A DNA stretch of 13,984 bases, taken from contig JAAMXY010002474.1 of assembly GCA_019677205.1 (NCBI GenBank), positions 1 to 13,984 of the forward strand. Reading direction: 5' to 3'. The position numbers and the translations under genes were made by a program. This document shows, one piece after another, positions 1 to 8,400 of this stretch (positions within the stretch are counted from its first letter, which is position 1; each line of letters opens with the position of its first letter). The notes beneath the pieces are model-generated. The model saw only the letters and a program-made list of their open reading frames with translations. It had not been told where the DNA came from and searched no databases. Source of the stretch: Pinguiococcus pyrenoidosus. Lineage: Eukaryota; Sar; Pinguiophyceae; Pinguiochrysidales; Pinguiochrysidaceae.

Positions 1-1657
1 CTGGAGTGGTGGCCCTGCGATACACTTCGCCAGTCTCGGTGTCTCGCCGGCCTTTGGTGTCCACCGGAATCACCACCACAAAGATGGACAGGGGTTGCGT
101 CAGCATGTAGCTGCACGTGACCTGAAACTCCTGCTGCCCTCCATGGTCGAAGAGGTGTACCGTGAGGTTATCATCTTGAGGCTGTGATGTTTCGCCACTT
201 GGAATGCTACACCTCATGACCTCGACGCCTCGCGTCCGCCCAGCATAGTACGACTTCCTTTGCAAAGATTGGGCCTTCTCATCGTCCCTCAGCAGTCGGT
301 GGCGCAGAAGCGTCTTGCCCGCGCCGCCAGGTCCACACAAGTGCATGCGTGGTGGAAAGAGAGGGACCCGCTTCAAGAAAGGGGCCAGTGACGGGGACTT
401 GAGGATCTCAAAGGTCGGAACTGTCTCCGAAGCGCTATCTGAACGCTGCAAGCGCTCACTTAACTCGTCCAAGGCTACGCTACCAGAGCCATCTTGGGCA
501 AGCAGGATCTCGATCAAGTCCGAAGCACCGGGCTTGAGCAAAACGTCGTCCCCTGGGAGCAACGACTTGATAGCCACATTGAGCATCTCGTCGCTTCCCG
601 TACGGATGACCTGGTGAAGTACGGTGAACCCCTGCAATCTATCCCAATGGTTAGAGAACGAGATAAGCATGGGGCTGAGCTTCGCGCCACGAGCAAGAAG
701 AACCTCAAAACACTCGGCACTGCCCGCGTGTACTGCAAGCGAAAGAAGGCTGTGGCCGTCCCCTTCTGTCTTGTTCAAATCAAACTGGATGTTCTCTGCG
801 TCGAGTAGCTGTTCCAGCAGCACTGCTTTTCGACGCTCAACGACGAAGCCTAGAAGAGAGCGCGAATGCGATCCTGTCGACCCGTCCCGAAGACAAGCTA
901 GGCATTGCTCTAGATCTTCGCGCCAAATCCATTCAAAGCAGGAAAGGTCATTCCCAAGCTTCTGCCGGTAGGCGGAAAGGCTTGATGATGTACCACCAAA
1001 GATGCTGCTCCAGGGAATGATGACACCAGTCAGTTTATCCAGGCTGGTGCACCAGATCGAAGCCGACTCCGTCAGGGCTTTCGCGCCTTCATCGCCAATG
1101 TTGTTGAAGCACAGGTCAAGATAAGCGAGTCGTGGCACGCTCGGCAGTCCGCGCTCCGCCAGGGCTGTCGCGCCTTCAGCGCCAATGGAGTTGTCCCTAA
1201 GATCGAGCTGAGTGAGCTGCGGCACGCGCGGCAGTCCTCGCTTCGCCAGGGCTTTCGCGCCTTCAGCGCCAATGGAGTTCCTGGAAAGGCTGAGCTGAGT
1301 GAGCCGAGGCACGCTCGGCAGTCCTCGCTCCGCCAGGGCTTCCGCGCCTTCCGCGCCAATGGAGTTGTCCCAAAGGTCGAGCTGAGTGAGCTGCGGCACG
1401 CTAGGCAGTCCTCGCTTCGCCAGGGCTTTCGCGCCTTCAGCGCCAATGGAGTTCTTGGAAAGGCTGAGCTGAGTGAGCTGAGGCATACTCGGCAGTCCTC
1501 GCTCCGCCAGGGTTCTCGCGCCTTCAGCGCCCATGAAGTTGCGTAAGAGGATAAGCGCCGTCTCGTTGCCCTCATAGGCGCGCCGCACATTTCCCCTCCA
1601 CCATGCCGGCTCTCTCCCATACTCTCCCGGCCACACTGGATCTTCACGCTCGCTCAT
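1..1657 (-). CDS. ROCO-like protein: LRR - ankyrin-like - Roc GTPase domain (3' end outside window)
   Basis: One uninterrupted reading frame from the ATG at 1657 to the window edge gives 552 residues without a stop, so the C-terminus is missing. Residues about 28-205 are leucine-rich repeats of the 29-residue NLR/ribonuclease-inhibitor-like kind (LTQLxLxxNSIGAEGA), with the conserved IG glycine at 43, 72, 101, 130, 159 and 188. Residues about 298-375 contain one ankyrin-like repeat (DGHSLLSLAVHAG...LLARGA) and a weaker second one. A GTPase domain follows: P-loop GPGGAGKT at 442-449, a candidate switch-I Thr475 (RTRGVE) and DHGGQ at 504-508, the G3 motif typical of Roc/Rab-like domains. The COR domain expected in ROCO proteins would lie outside the window. 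ROCO proteins are signalling GTPases, and LRR-ROCO families have been discussed as candidate immune receptors in brown algae. That role here is inference. Unlike its neighbours the gene has no intron in this part. A non-ROCO STAND-type LRR GTPase remains possible. Confidence 0.8.
   Translation of the reverse strand, partial: MSEREDPVWPGEYGREPAWWRGNVRRAYEGNETALILLRNFMGAEGARTLAERGLPSMPQLTQLSLSKNSIGAEGAKALAKRGLPSVPQLTQLDLWDNSIGAEGAEALAERGLPSVPRLTQLSLSRNSIGAEGAKALAKRGLPRVPQLTQLDLRDNSIGAEGATALAERGLPSVPRLAYLDLCFNNIGDEGAKALTESASIWCTSLDKLTGVIIPWSSIFGGTSSSLSAYRQKLGNDLSCFEWIWREDLEQCLACLRDGSTGSHSRSLLGFVVERRKAVLLEQLLDAENIQFDLNKTEGDGHSLLSLAVHAGSAECFEVLLARGAKLSPMLISFSNHWDRLQGFTVLHQVIRTGSDEMLNVAIKSLLPGDDVLLKPGASDLIEILLAQDGSGSVALDELSERLQRSDSASETVPTFEILKSPSLAPFLKRVPLFPPRMHLCGPGGAGKTLLRHRLLRDDEKAQSLQRKSYYAGRTRGVEVMRCSIPSGETSQPQDDNLTVHLFDHGGQQEFQVTCSYMLTQPLSIFVVVIPVDTKGRRDTETGEVYRRATTP
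1097..1531 (-). repeat. Five tandem 87-bp LRR-coding units with two-unit periodicity
   Basis: Units start at 1531, 1444, 1357, 1270 and 1183 on the minus strand, exactly 87 bp (29 codons) apart. A degenerate sixth unit starts at 1096. Units 1 and 3 encode LAERGLP...LSLS and units 2 and 4 encode LAKRGLP...LDL. Units 2 and 4 differ at only about five positions and units 1 and 3 at about eight, fewer than adjacent units differ. The array therefore looks like a duplicated 174-bp pair rather than independent single-unit copies. Confidence 0.93.
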
Positions 1658-2221
1658 CTTGTGTCTCTGGTCTGCTGATGATCTGGCAATATCTGATAAT
1701 ATCTGAGAACTACTTCTGATGATATCTGCGGCGCACGGAATCAGAAGCCATCTGCGCCTCAGCCAATGTCCGCTCTGACACGGCGAAACAATACAATCCA
1801 ATTTCTGATCCACACTCCTCGCTCTTCTCATTGGTAGTATCCACTCTGAAATCCAAAGACAGCATCTCTTGATTTCCTATGACAGAGCATTCACAACTTC
1901 GCTCAGGAAAAGCCTTCGTCTCCAGTCTTCCGACGCAACTGACGTCTGCCTTTTCCGCCTGTGATACGCGCAGTGGTCGTTATACTGAGATACGGCTGCG
2001 TTCAACACCACACACAACAGAGCTGCTCCTCTCATTCTATGGCGCAACTCCAGTGCCTGACCTTCTATACCCCAGCGTGACTACGGCGTACGTGAGTACG
2101 GAGTTTCCGGTGTGTAGAGGAGAGAGGCTTGCGGTGATCGAGAGACGGACGAGCTAGGCTTTGGGCTGTGTCTGCTGGAAATGAAGGAGCATTCCTCGTC
2201 TGCTCAGTAAGCACGCCCTTC
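1658..2221. other. Intergenic region between two minus-strand genes
   Basis: This 564-bp stretch holds the 3' flank of the nucleoplasmin-like gene and the presumed promoter of the ROCO-like gene. It is less GC-rich than the flanking genes. Three CCAAT-box pentamers lie at 1763-1767, 1798-1802 (both CCAAT on plus) and 1830-1834 (ATTGG on plus), spaced 35 and 32 bp start to start. A 92-codon open frame at 1879-2157 (+) has no recognisable product and I do not call it. Confidence 0.5.
1689..1728 (-). promoter_or_regulatory. Three CAGATAT motifs just upstream of the ROCO-like start
   Basis: On the plus strand ATATCTG occurs at 1689-1695, 1699-1705 and 1722-1728, that is CAGATAT three times on the coding strand within 72 bp of the start codon. 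It may lie in the 5' UTR or core promoter. The core AATATCT resembles the plant evening-element core, but that equivalence is speculative. Confidence 0.35.
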
Positions 2222-3729
2222 CTACATGCCCCCACTCTTGCGCCGCTTGGACTTGCGGCGGTTCCTCCTCTTCGTGCTCTTGCTCTTCGGAGGAGCCGAC
2301 TCTGCACGCTGCTCTCCCGCTTTCTTCTTCGCAGCCGGCGTACTGCGGCTTTCCGCTTCCATCTGCTTTGCCTTCACCAGGTCTGGCATCTTCGACATAA
2401 ACTCGGAGGTTGGGTCCAGCTGCGCAGCGTCGCCCTCTTTCTCATCATCCTCATCGACGTCATCGTCATCAGCTTCATCGTCCTCGTCTCCGAGAATCAC
2501 CCGCGAGTAGTCCACGTCGTCGTCCTCGACATCGTCATTGTCGTCATCGATGGCATCAGCGGCCGCAGCAGCTTCGTCATAGTCCTCATCGTCTTCATCT
2601 TCATCGTCGTCATCATCGTCGTCATCATCATCATCATCATCATCCTCGTTGTCGTCCTTGTCCTCCTCGCGTGCGCGCTTCTTCGCACCGTTTTTCTGGC
2701 TCGCAGGCTCATCCTCTGGGCGGCAAGAAGAGACGTCGAGTTGGCCTCGCGGATTCCAAACCCTTGCGAACATCACGACGAACTTCCTACCTTCGATGAT
2801 CTTTTCAATGTACCAGCCCTTCTTATCCAGCCACTTCCGCATCTCCTCCTCCGTCATTTCTTCGGGCAGCTCATTGAGATCGAGGGTGAAGGTTTGCCCG
2901 TCATCATCATCTTCCTCGTCGTCATCGTCGTCGTCATCCTCTTCGTCATCCTCGTCGTCGTCGTCGTCGTCGTCCTCATCGTCATCTTCATCCTCATCGT
3001 CTACATCATCACCGTCATCGACGGCATCAGCTGCTGCCGCTTTCTCATCATAGTCCTCGTCCATTTCATCATCGTCGTCCACCTCCTCCTCTTCATCGTC
3101 GTCGTCAACGTCGTACTCCCCGTTCAGGAAGTCGTCGTCATCGTCGTCGTCGTCGTCGTCAAGCATCGTCGGCTGCATGTACCCCGACAGGTGCACGGAA
3201 CCGGCTCCCCCCTTCCCCGTTGTCCGAATGCGCATCTCACACGGAGCGTCGTCCCCGAAGACCAGCTGCAGCCCTGTGGATTCCAGCTGTGGCAAAGCTT
3301 GTTAGCAAAAGCCTGTGTCCGCCGCATCCTCTCAGGACCGCCGCATCCTCTGAGGGCCGCCGCGCACCTTCCCCTTCTGCAACACGCAGATCATGCTATC
3401 GCACGTCTCCCCGATGATGTCGAACGTCTTGACCCAGACTTGGTACCGCGCGTCGTCGTCTGCATCCAGCGCGATCTGCAAGATACTCACGAGGGCGGAA
3501 ACGTGAGTGGCGTGCGCGGGTTCAGCGCTCGTTGGCAGAAGCTGCGCGGTACTCACTTGCGACACATTGAGCACAAAGCCTTCCACCGGCGTCACCTCCT
3601 CCAGCACGCCCCTTTTCAGCGTTTTTCCTGTCAAAGTTACGGCATTGAAGGATAATTACAGCTATATCGCCAACCGTTCAAAAAGGGACTTGGGCGCCAC
3701 TTGGACGCACCCCAGAAGGAAACCGCCAT
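2222..3729 (-). CDS. Nucleoplasmin-like (HD2/FKBP-nuclear type) acidic histone-chaperone-like protein
   Basis: Four exons, 3729-3711, 3627-3557, 3475-3368 and 3286-2222, give 420 residues. The introns are 83, 81 and 81 bp with donors GTGCGT, GTGAGT and GTGCGC. The N-terminus starts with MAVSFWG, then EGFVLNVSQIALD, a central beta-rich stretch and GSVHLSGYMQP near residue 100. This order (FWG at the start, HVSQ-like strand, closing VHLxGY) is the nucleoplasmin-fold domain of plant HD2 proteins and insect FKBP39/46. Residues 109 to about 195 are almost all Asp/Glu. Residues 196-248 form a non-acidic island (GQTFTLDLNELPEEM..., then KGWYIEKIIEGRKFVVMF). A basic patch KKRAREE follows, then a second Asp tract, and finally a Lys/Arg-rich tail (KSTKRRNRRKSKRRK) suited to nuclear or nucleolar targeting. 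No FKBP isomerase or zinc finger is present. The likely role is nuclear histone binding, by family. The first 19-bp exon is chosen because only it restores FWG. Intron 2 is 3n and stop-free, so retention would insert 27 residues. Confidence 0.8.
2583..2660. repeat. GAY-codon (GTC/ATC) trinucleotide tract, second acidic region
   Basis: The plus strand is almost entirely TCA/TCG/TCC triplets, including a perfect (CAT)n-like run near 2622-2643. On the coding strand this is GAC/GAT and encodes the second poly-Asp tract of the nucleoplasmin-like protein. Such runs are prone to slippage, so allele length may vary. Confidence 0.85.
2900..3165. repeat. GAY-codon trinucleotide tracts, first acidic region
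   Basis: Dense GTC/ATC/CTC triplets on the plus strand (about 2900-3010 and again 3068-3160) encode the first Asp/Glu tract. Mixed GAC, GAT, GAA and GAG usage shows selection for acidity in addition to simple repeat expansion. The acidity-breaking segment near 3013-3061 is duplicated at 2542-2590. Confidence 0.85.
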
Positions 3730-4262
3730 CGCGAAGCAGCAGCAGCTCGAAGCGCGAGTTCCACTGCGCGCGCTGCGGCGGTGATGGTCAGCTGAGCAAA
3801 TGAGCGGCTGTGGCGAAGCCCTGCGCAGCGTTTGTGTGGTAGTGCGAGCGTCGGAGGTCAGTTCAAAACCATTTCAAGCTGCGATCTAAGGCATTGTTAC
3901 CGAGTATCATAGCTCATCATGAAAATTGCTTTCCGTAAATTTCTCAAGAATCAAAGATTCTAGATTCACCATTGGATGTCTCATCCATCGATAACTCCGT
4001 TCTGCTATTCTACAGACTTCTCTCTTCAGTGATGCACCAACAGCACTCTATTCCGCCATGCTTTAGCCGAGGCGCCCTCGATTTCTCCCGGAAGTTTGCT
4101 TCTGCGGCGCGCCACGGCTTCGGGAGCTGAGCCCGCGCGCGGCCACCGCCAGCGCACGCGCCCAGTGCGCTGTCTCGCACAATTGAATCCGAAACGTCGG
4201 CGCTGCTGCCCCAGAGCCGGCGCAGCGGCGCGACAGGGCGCGCGCTTCCGCAGGACGGCGAC
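3730..4262. promoter_or_regulatory. Divergent promoter region between the nucleoplasmin-like and syntaxin genes
   Basis: This 533-bp region separates two head-to-head starts. It contains an AT-richer core (about 3880-4020) with one ATTGG (reverse CCAAT) at 3971-3975 and a perfect inverted repeat AGAATC-AAA-GATTCT at 3947-3961. No TATA box stands out. The 4030-4262 side is strongly GC-rich. No gene is supported here. Confidence 0.45.
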
Positions 4263-5136
4263 ATGGCCACTGCGACGTCGGATCCGTTTTATATTTTTCG
4301 CGATGAGCTGCAGCAGCGCGCGACCAACCTGGAGCAGAGACATCACGAAGCGCTGGCGAGTGTCAACTCCACGTCCGTGACCGCCGGAGACTTCCGCAAG
4401 AGCGTTCAGAAGGTGCGTTTTCCATGGAGTTCCGGGTGCCCTGGGCACCACCTTAGACACCAAGCGGCGAATGCGCAGGTCAAGAAAGAGCTGCGGCACG
4501 CGCTGAGGCAGCTGAATGACCTGGAGATGACCGTGCGGAGCGTGGAGAGGGACCGAACCAACTTCGCGCACATCGACGACGAGGAGCTGCAGGCGCGCAA
4601 GCTCTTCCTCGCCGGCCTGCGCGCGCGCATCAGCACCGTGGAGACGGACGTCGACTCTGGGGAGATCAAGGTACGAACCGCAAGGAGTCCTGCATACAGC
4701 CCACCTGCAGTTGCTAAAGTTTCGGGGCGCACAGGCGAGACTCGACCGAGATGAGCAAGAGGCGCTTAAGCTGTACCGACCCAGTGGGTCGCTGGGCGCG
4801 GTGAACCAGGGCGAGATGGCCAACACGGAGTACATCCACGACCAGCAGGCGCACACGCAGCTGCAGATGAGGCAGCAGGACGAGACGCTGGTGGAGCTGG
4901 GCGAGAGCGTGGACCGCGTCGGCCTCATGGCCGGCCAGATCAACGAGGAGCTGGTCGACCAGAACAAGATGCTGGACGACTTCGAGACGGATCTGGACCG
5001 CGCCGCGGAGCACATGAACTTCATGATGGCCAAGCTGGCCAAGTTGCTCAAGACTAAGGACCACTGCCAACTATGGGTGGTCATCATCCTTGCGATCATC
5101 ATCGTCGTGCTGCTGTTCTTGATCATCTACGCGTAG
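4263..5136 (+). CDS. Qc-SNARE, syntaxin-6/SYP61 family
   Basis: Three exons, 4263-4412, 4479-4670 and 4735-5136, all joined at phase 0, give 247 residues, the usual size for syntaxin-6. Introns are 66 and 64 bp. An N-terminal syntaxin-6 domain (DPFYIFRDELQQR at 7-19, three-helix bundle to about 105) is followed by a linker and a SNARE motif at about 159-220. The zero-layer glutamine is Gln190 in LVDQNKMLDDF, with flanking MMAKLAKLLK as in animal and plant homologues. A C-terminal membrane anchor (LWVVIILAIIIVVLLFLIIY, 227-246) leaves almost no lumenal tail. The family acts in fusion at the trans-Golgi network and endosomes. The start codon has a good context (GACATGG). Intron 1 is a multiple of three without a stop, so a retained form would add 22 residues between helices of the N-terminal domain. 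Confidence 0.94.
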
Positions 5137-5470
5137 ATCTTCGGAGTTCGCCCGTCAGCTTTTGCCCGAGCATGCCCTGCTGGGCTCTTCGCTTCTTGGA
5201 AGCTTCCCTCCCTCCCTCTCTCCCTCGCTTGCTCCCTCGCTCCCTCGCTTGCTCTCTCGCTCCCTCCTTCCCTCCCTCCCTCCCCCGTTTTGGTGCGGCG
5301 ATGGCGCTCAGCAGAGCGTCGGCGGTGGAGGAGAGGGGAAAACGCACAGAGACGAAAAAAGACCACGATCAAATAATATCATTACTTCGCTCTATGTGTG
5401 AGGACACGACGCTTGACAGATCAGGTTCTTAAGCGCTTGCCAAGCCGTTAACAGGACAGGGTGCAACAAA
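5137..5470. other. Convergent 3' junction between the syntaxin and membrane-protein genes
   Basis: This 334-bp stretch carries the 3' flanks of two genes that run towards each other. It contains a long pyrimidine-rich tract (5203-5286) and otherwise no supported gene. No clear AATAAA-type signal is visible on either strand. Confidence 0.6.
5203..5286 (-). repeat. Pyrimidine tract; G-quadruplex-capable on the minus strand
   Basis: Repeated TCCC, TCGC and TTGC blocks make an 84-bp pyrimidine-rich tract on the plus strand. At 5270-5286 the minus strand has four runs of three or more G (G5-A-G3-A-G3-A-G3), which meets the usual G3N1-7 quadruplex pattern. If the minus-strand transcript of the 5471-8795 gene extends past its stop by about 190 bases, the RNA would carry this motif. 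Confidence 0.8.
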
Positions 5471-8400
5471 CTAGACGGGAAATCCACTCAAGTCCGTGGA
5501 GATCCGGTTTCTCAGGGCGTATGTGCTGCTGGACGCCTTCTTGGTGAAGGACAGACTGCTCTCGGCCGTCTCCTCGTCGGACGAATCCGACGCCAGTGCG
5601 GAGTCCATCGTGAGGGAGCTCACTTGGCTCGTAAGATCCACCTCAAGGGGCTCCGCTTGCGTGTTCTCCGCTTCCATGGACGGCCGCGCGGTCAGCTCGT
5701 TCCGAGCGGCTCGATGAAGCCGCACTTGATTCCTGGGTTGGTCGAGCAACACCAAACAAAAGGAGTCAGATACCTCGCCTCCCAGCTTCCATCCAGACCA
5801 CAGCGCTTTGTCTTACTTGGTCGTTTCGGTCTGCTGATTCGCAGCGCCTTCGCTATGACGATGGACCGAGTACTTGGACGGCGGGTCGAGACCGTAGCCT
5901 GCTTTGCAAACCATGAGCGCGAAGCGAGAGCGTCAGGTTGGCGCCTTCCTTGGCTTGTGTCAGGGAAGAGCTGCTCGGCGTGCGATCGAAGCTCACCTTC
6001 GTGTGCTCTTCGGTCGCTCAAAGGTGGGCGCGACGATCTGGACTCGCTGCGCTGCTGTGGAGAGACGCGCCAAAGCTTGTTGAGGCCATGCCATGCTTCA
6101 TACGAGACACCCGCGGCCGGGCTTCGTCGCTTACCCTCGGCTTGGACGATCTTAGGTCGCCTCGTTCAAGATTCGTCGGCGCAGATACCCCTCGCCGCAA
6201 GTCTGCTGGGGTACCACGGCCGTCTCTGGCCTTCATGGCAAACTGCCGCACCAGCTCGGCGTCGGTGAAGGGTTGCTCCGCGTACTTCTCCTTCTTCTGA
6301 GAGCGCGTATGAAGCCTTCGCGTCGACCCGGGCTGATTGTCCGGATGCAGCGGATCCGACCTACAGCGGGGGAAGCAGAAGCAGAACATGGTCAGGATGC
6401 CAACAAGAGTGGCAAGCACCCGATGCGATCGCTTTCTCTGTCTCTTCCTCTTTCTCACTCTATTCTGCGTTGTCCACGGCCCCGCAGATACACCATCGTA
6501 CCTTGCTCTTGAAGAAAGGGGAGGAGCCGGGACGGGACCTTCGTACTCATACCTGTCAACGTCAGTCTTCCTTTCCTGGCTGATCTCCGGTACAGCGGTT
6601 TTGGTCGCAACGGCCTTGGTAGAGCTCGGGCTTTGCTCCACGGGCGGGCCCTTCTTCTGGTTTCGAATCGGCACGGTGCTGTTGCTCTCCGTCCGCTTCA
6701 TGTTGGACACGGACTCCCTCGGTGACGCGAGGTTGTCGTCGGAGCTCCCGCCCGCGAGAACGTTCAGCGACGTGGCGCTCGGGCGGTAGCCAAAGATTCC
6801 GGATATTCGGTTTAGCAAGCTCCTTCGGTTGGGACCGGCATCCCTGTCCGGGCCCGAGTTATCGCTCCGCTGGCTGCGCGAGCGGTTGGAGGACCCAAGC
6901 TCGGACGGCACCTTGCTGCTTAGCGGCGTTCACGTGGCGGGGGAGATTGTTAGGGGAGGGTTGGCGAGCCGCGACCTGACATCAGCGCACTGTCGCTGCA
7001 ACAAAGCATGATACCTGTCCTCGCGAAAGCTGGGTTCCGAAGCTGCCTTGCCGGAGTTCTGCCGCGAGCGGCTCAGGGCGATCATCTGCGGATCGTCCGC
7101 GGCCGATCGCTTCGGCGAGCTCGCGATCGCGTCTTCGGTGGTCACCCGCCCGCGGAGGGTCCCGTCTCTGTTCTCCCCCTGATCGCTTCCGTCGCCAAGG
7201 GTCGAGGCGCTCCGTGCCCGCACCATTTGCAGGGGCGTCACGTTCTCAAGTCTGCTCTCAGGACGGTCGAGGCCAGGACGGTCGAGGCCAGGCCAGTCGC
7301 CCGAGTCCTGTAAGTTTCATCAAGATTGATCGGGTTGGGAACATCAGCCCACGTGGCAACGTTGGCCGAAAGTCGCAGCGGAAGCGTTCCTTACCCTCTG
7401 CCTTGCCTTCATCTTCTCCTCCGGGACGCCGGCGTAGGCCGCCTTGACTCGATCGAGCGCGTCGTCCTCCTCCTCACCCTTGTCTCCCTTCCGCCACCGC
7501 TTCTCGCTAAGCGGGGACCTGGGCATCGCCGCCGCCGACGACAGCGGATCCTTCTCTTCGGCAAGCACCGGAAGTGCTTCGTAGGCATCCGGCCTGGTAC
7601 GCGACATGTTGTCTCGCAACGACTGCCGCACTGCGTTTCGCAAAAACACAGGCATCTATCAGCCCTTCCATCATAGGATCTCCACCCTTCCCAAAAGACA
7701 TTGCATTTCTCCCTTCAATGGCAAGCCCGCCTCCCCACAAAATGAAGGAAGAGAAGCTCGAGAAGAACGAGAAGGAAGAAAAAGAAGAGAAGGAAGAGAA
7801 GGAAGAAAAAGAAGAGAAGAAGAGCACCAATATACACACACCTTGCTTGCTTATGAACGGCTCGGTATTGACCAGAGCATCGCTCTGCTGTGGATACATC
7901 GCGCCAAGCTCGAAGTTCTCCTTGCTCTGCATCGAGTCCCGCGGATCCTCGCTATCGATGGCTTCGGCTACTCGCGGTGGGGACGGCGGAGGTGGCAAGT
8001 TCTTAGGGGGCTTGGCTCCCCTGCCCGACCCCTTGCCGCGGGCCTTCCGCACGCGCATGTGGAAGCTGCTACCCGTCTCCTCGTCCTCGTCAGTGAATTG
8101 GGACCTGCTGCGCTCGAGCTCAGTGTCGGTTTCGGGCCGCCGGGCGACGCAGATGACCTACCGTGCTTTGGTCCTGGACGAGGTGGAGTTGACGCTGCCG
8201 GAGAGCTGCTGCTGACTGCCGCCCCTCCGGAGGCTGATTGCCACAACGAAGGATGAGAAGCTTCCGAAGCTGGCGAGGGACGGCTGCCTGCGAACCCCAG
8301 TGACCGGGGTTTGACCCATTTCCGGCCTAGAATCAGTGTTGGCCGCCAAATCTCAGCTCTTCTGAGCTCGTTCCCGGTCCTGCGGCCCCCTTCTCTCTAC

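Noticed and set aside
1072-1647. 191-codon minus-strand open frame across the LRR region
   Set aside because: It is an out-of-phase reading of the 87-bp repeats, kept open because 87 is a multiple of three. The overlapping frame from 1657 gives clear LRR and GTPase motifs.
2168-3655. 495-codon plus-strand open frame rich in Val, Ile and Leu, looking like a membrane protein
   Set aside because: It is the complement of the poly-Asp/Glu coding tracts (GTC/ATC triplets read as Val/Ile). The start is not supported, and the minus strand encodes a recognisable nucleoplasmin-like protein.
5162-5401. Open frames in the pyrimidine tract on both strands
   Set aside because: Simple-sequence translation (Ser/Pro/Leu or Gly/Arg/Glu) with no domain; the region is a convergent 3' junction.
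7507-8058. Minus-strand frame containing repeated FSSFSSF
   Set aside because: The upstream part is real coding sequence, but the FSSF repeat is the pyrimidine-rich intron 3 read through. A donor at 7841 and acceptor at 7631 remove it and restore the downstream frame.
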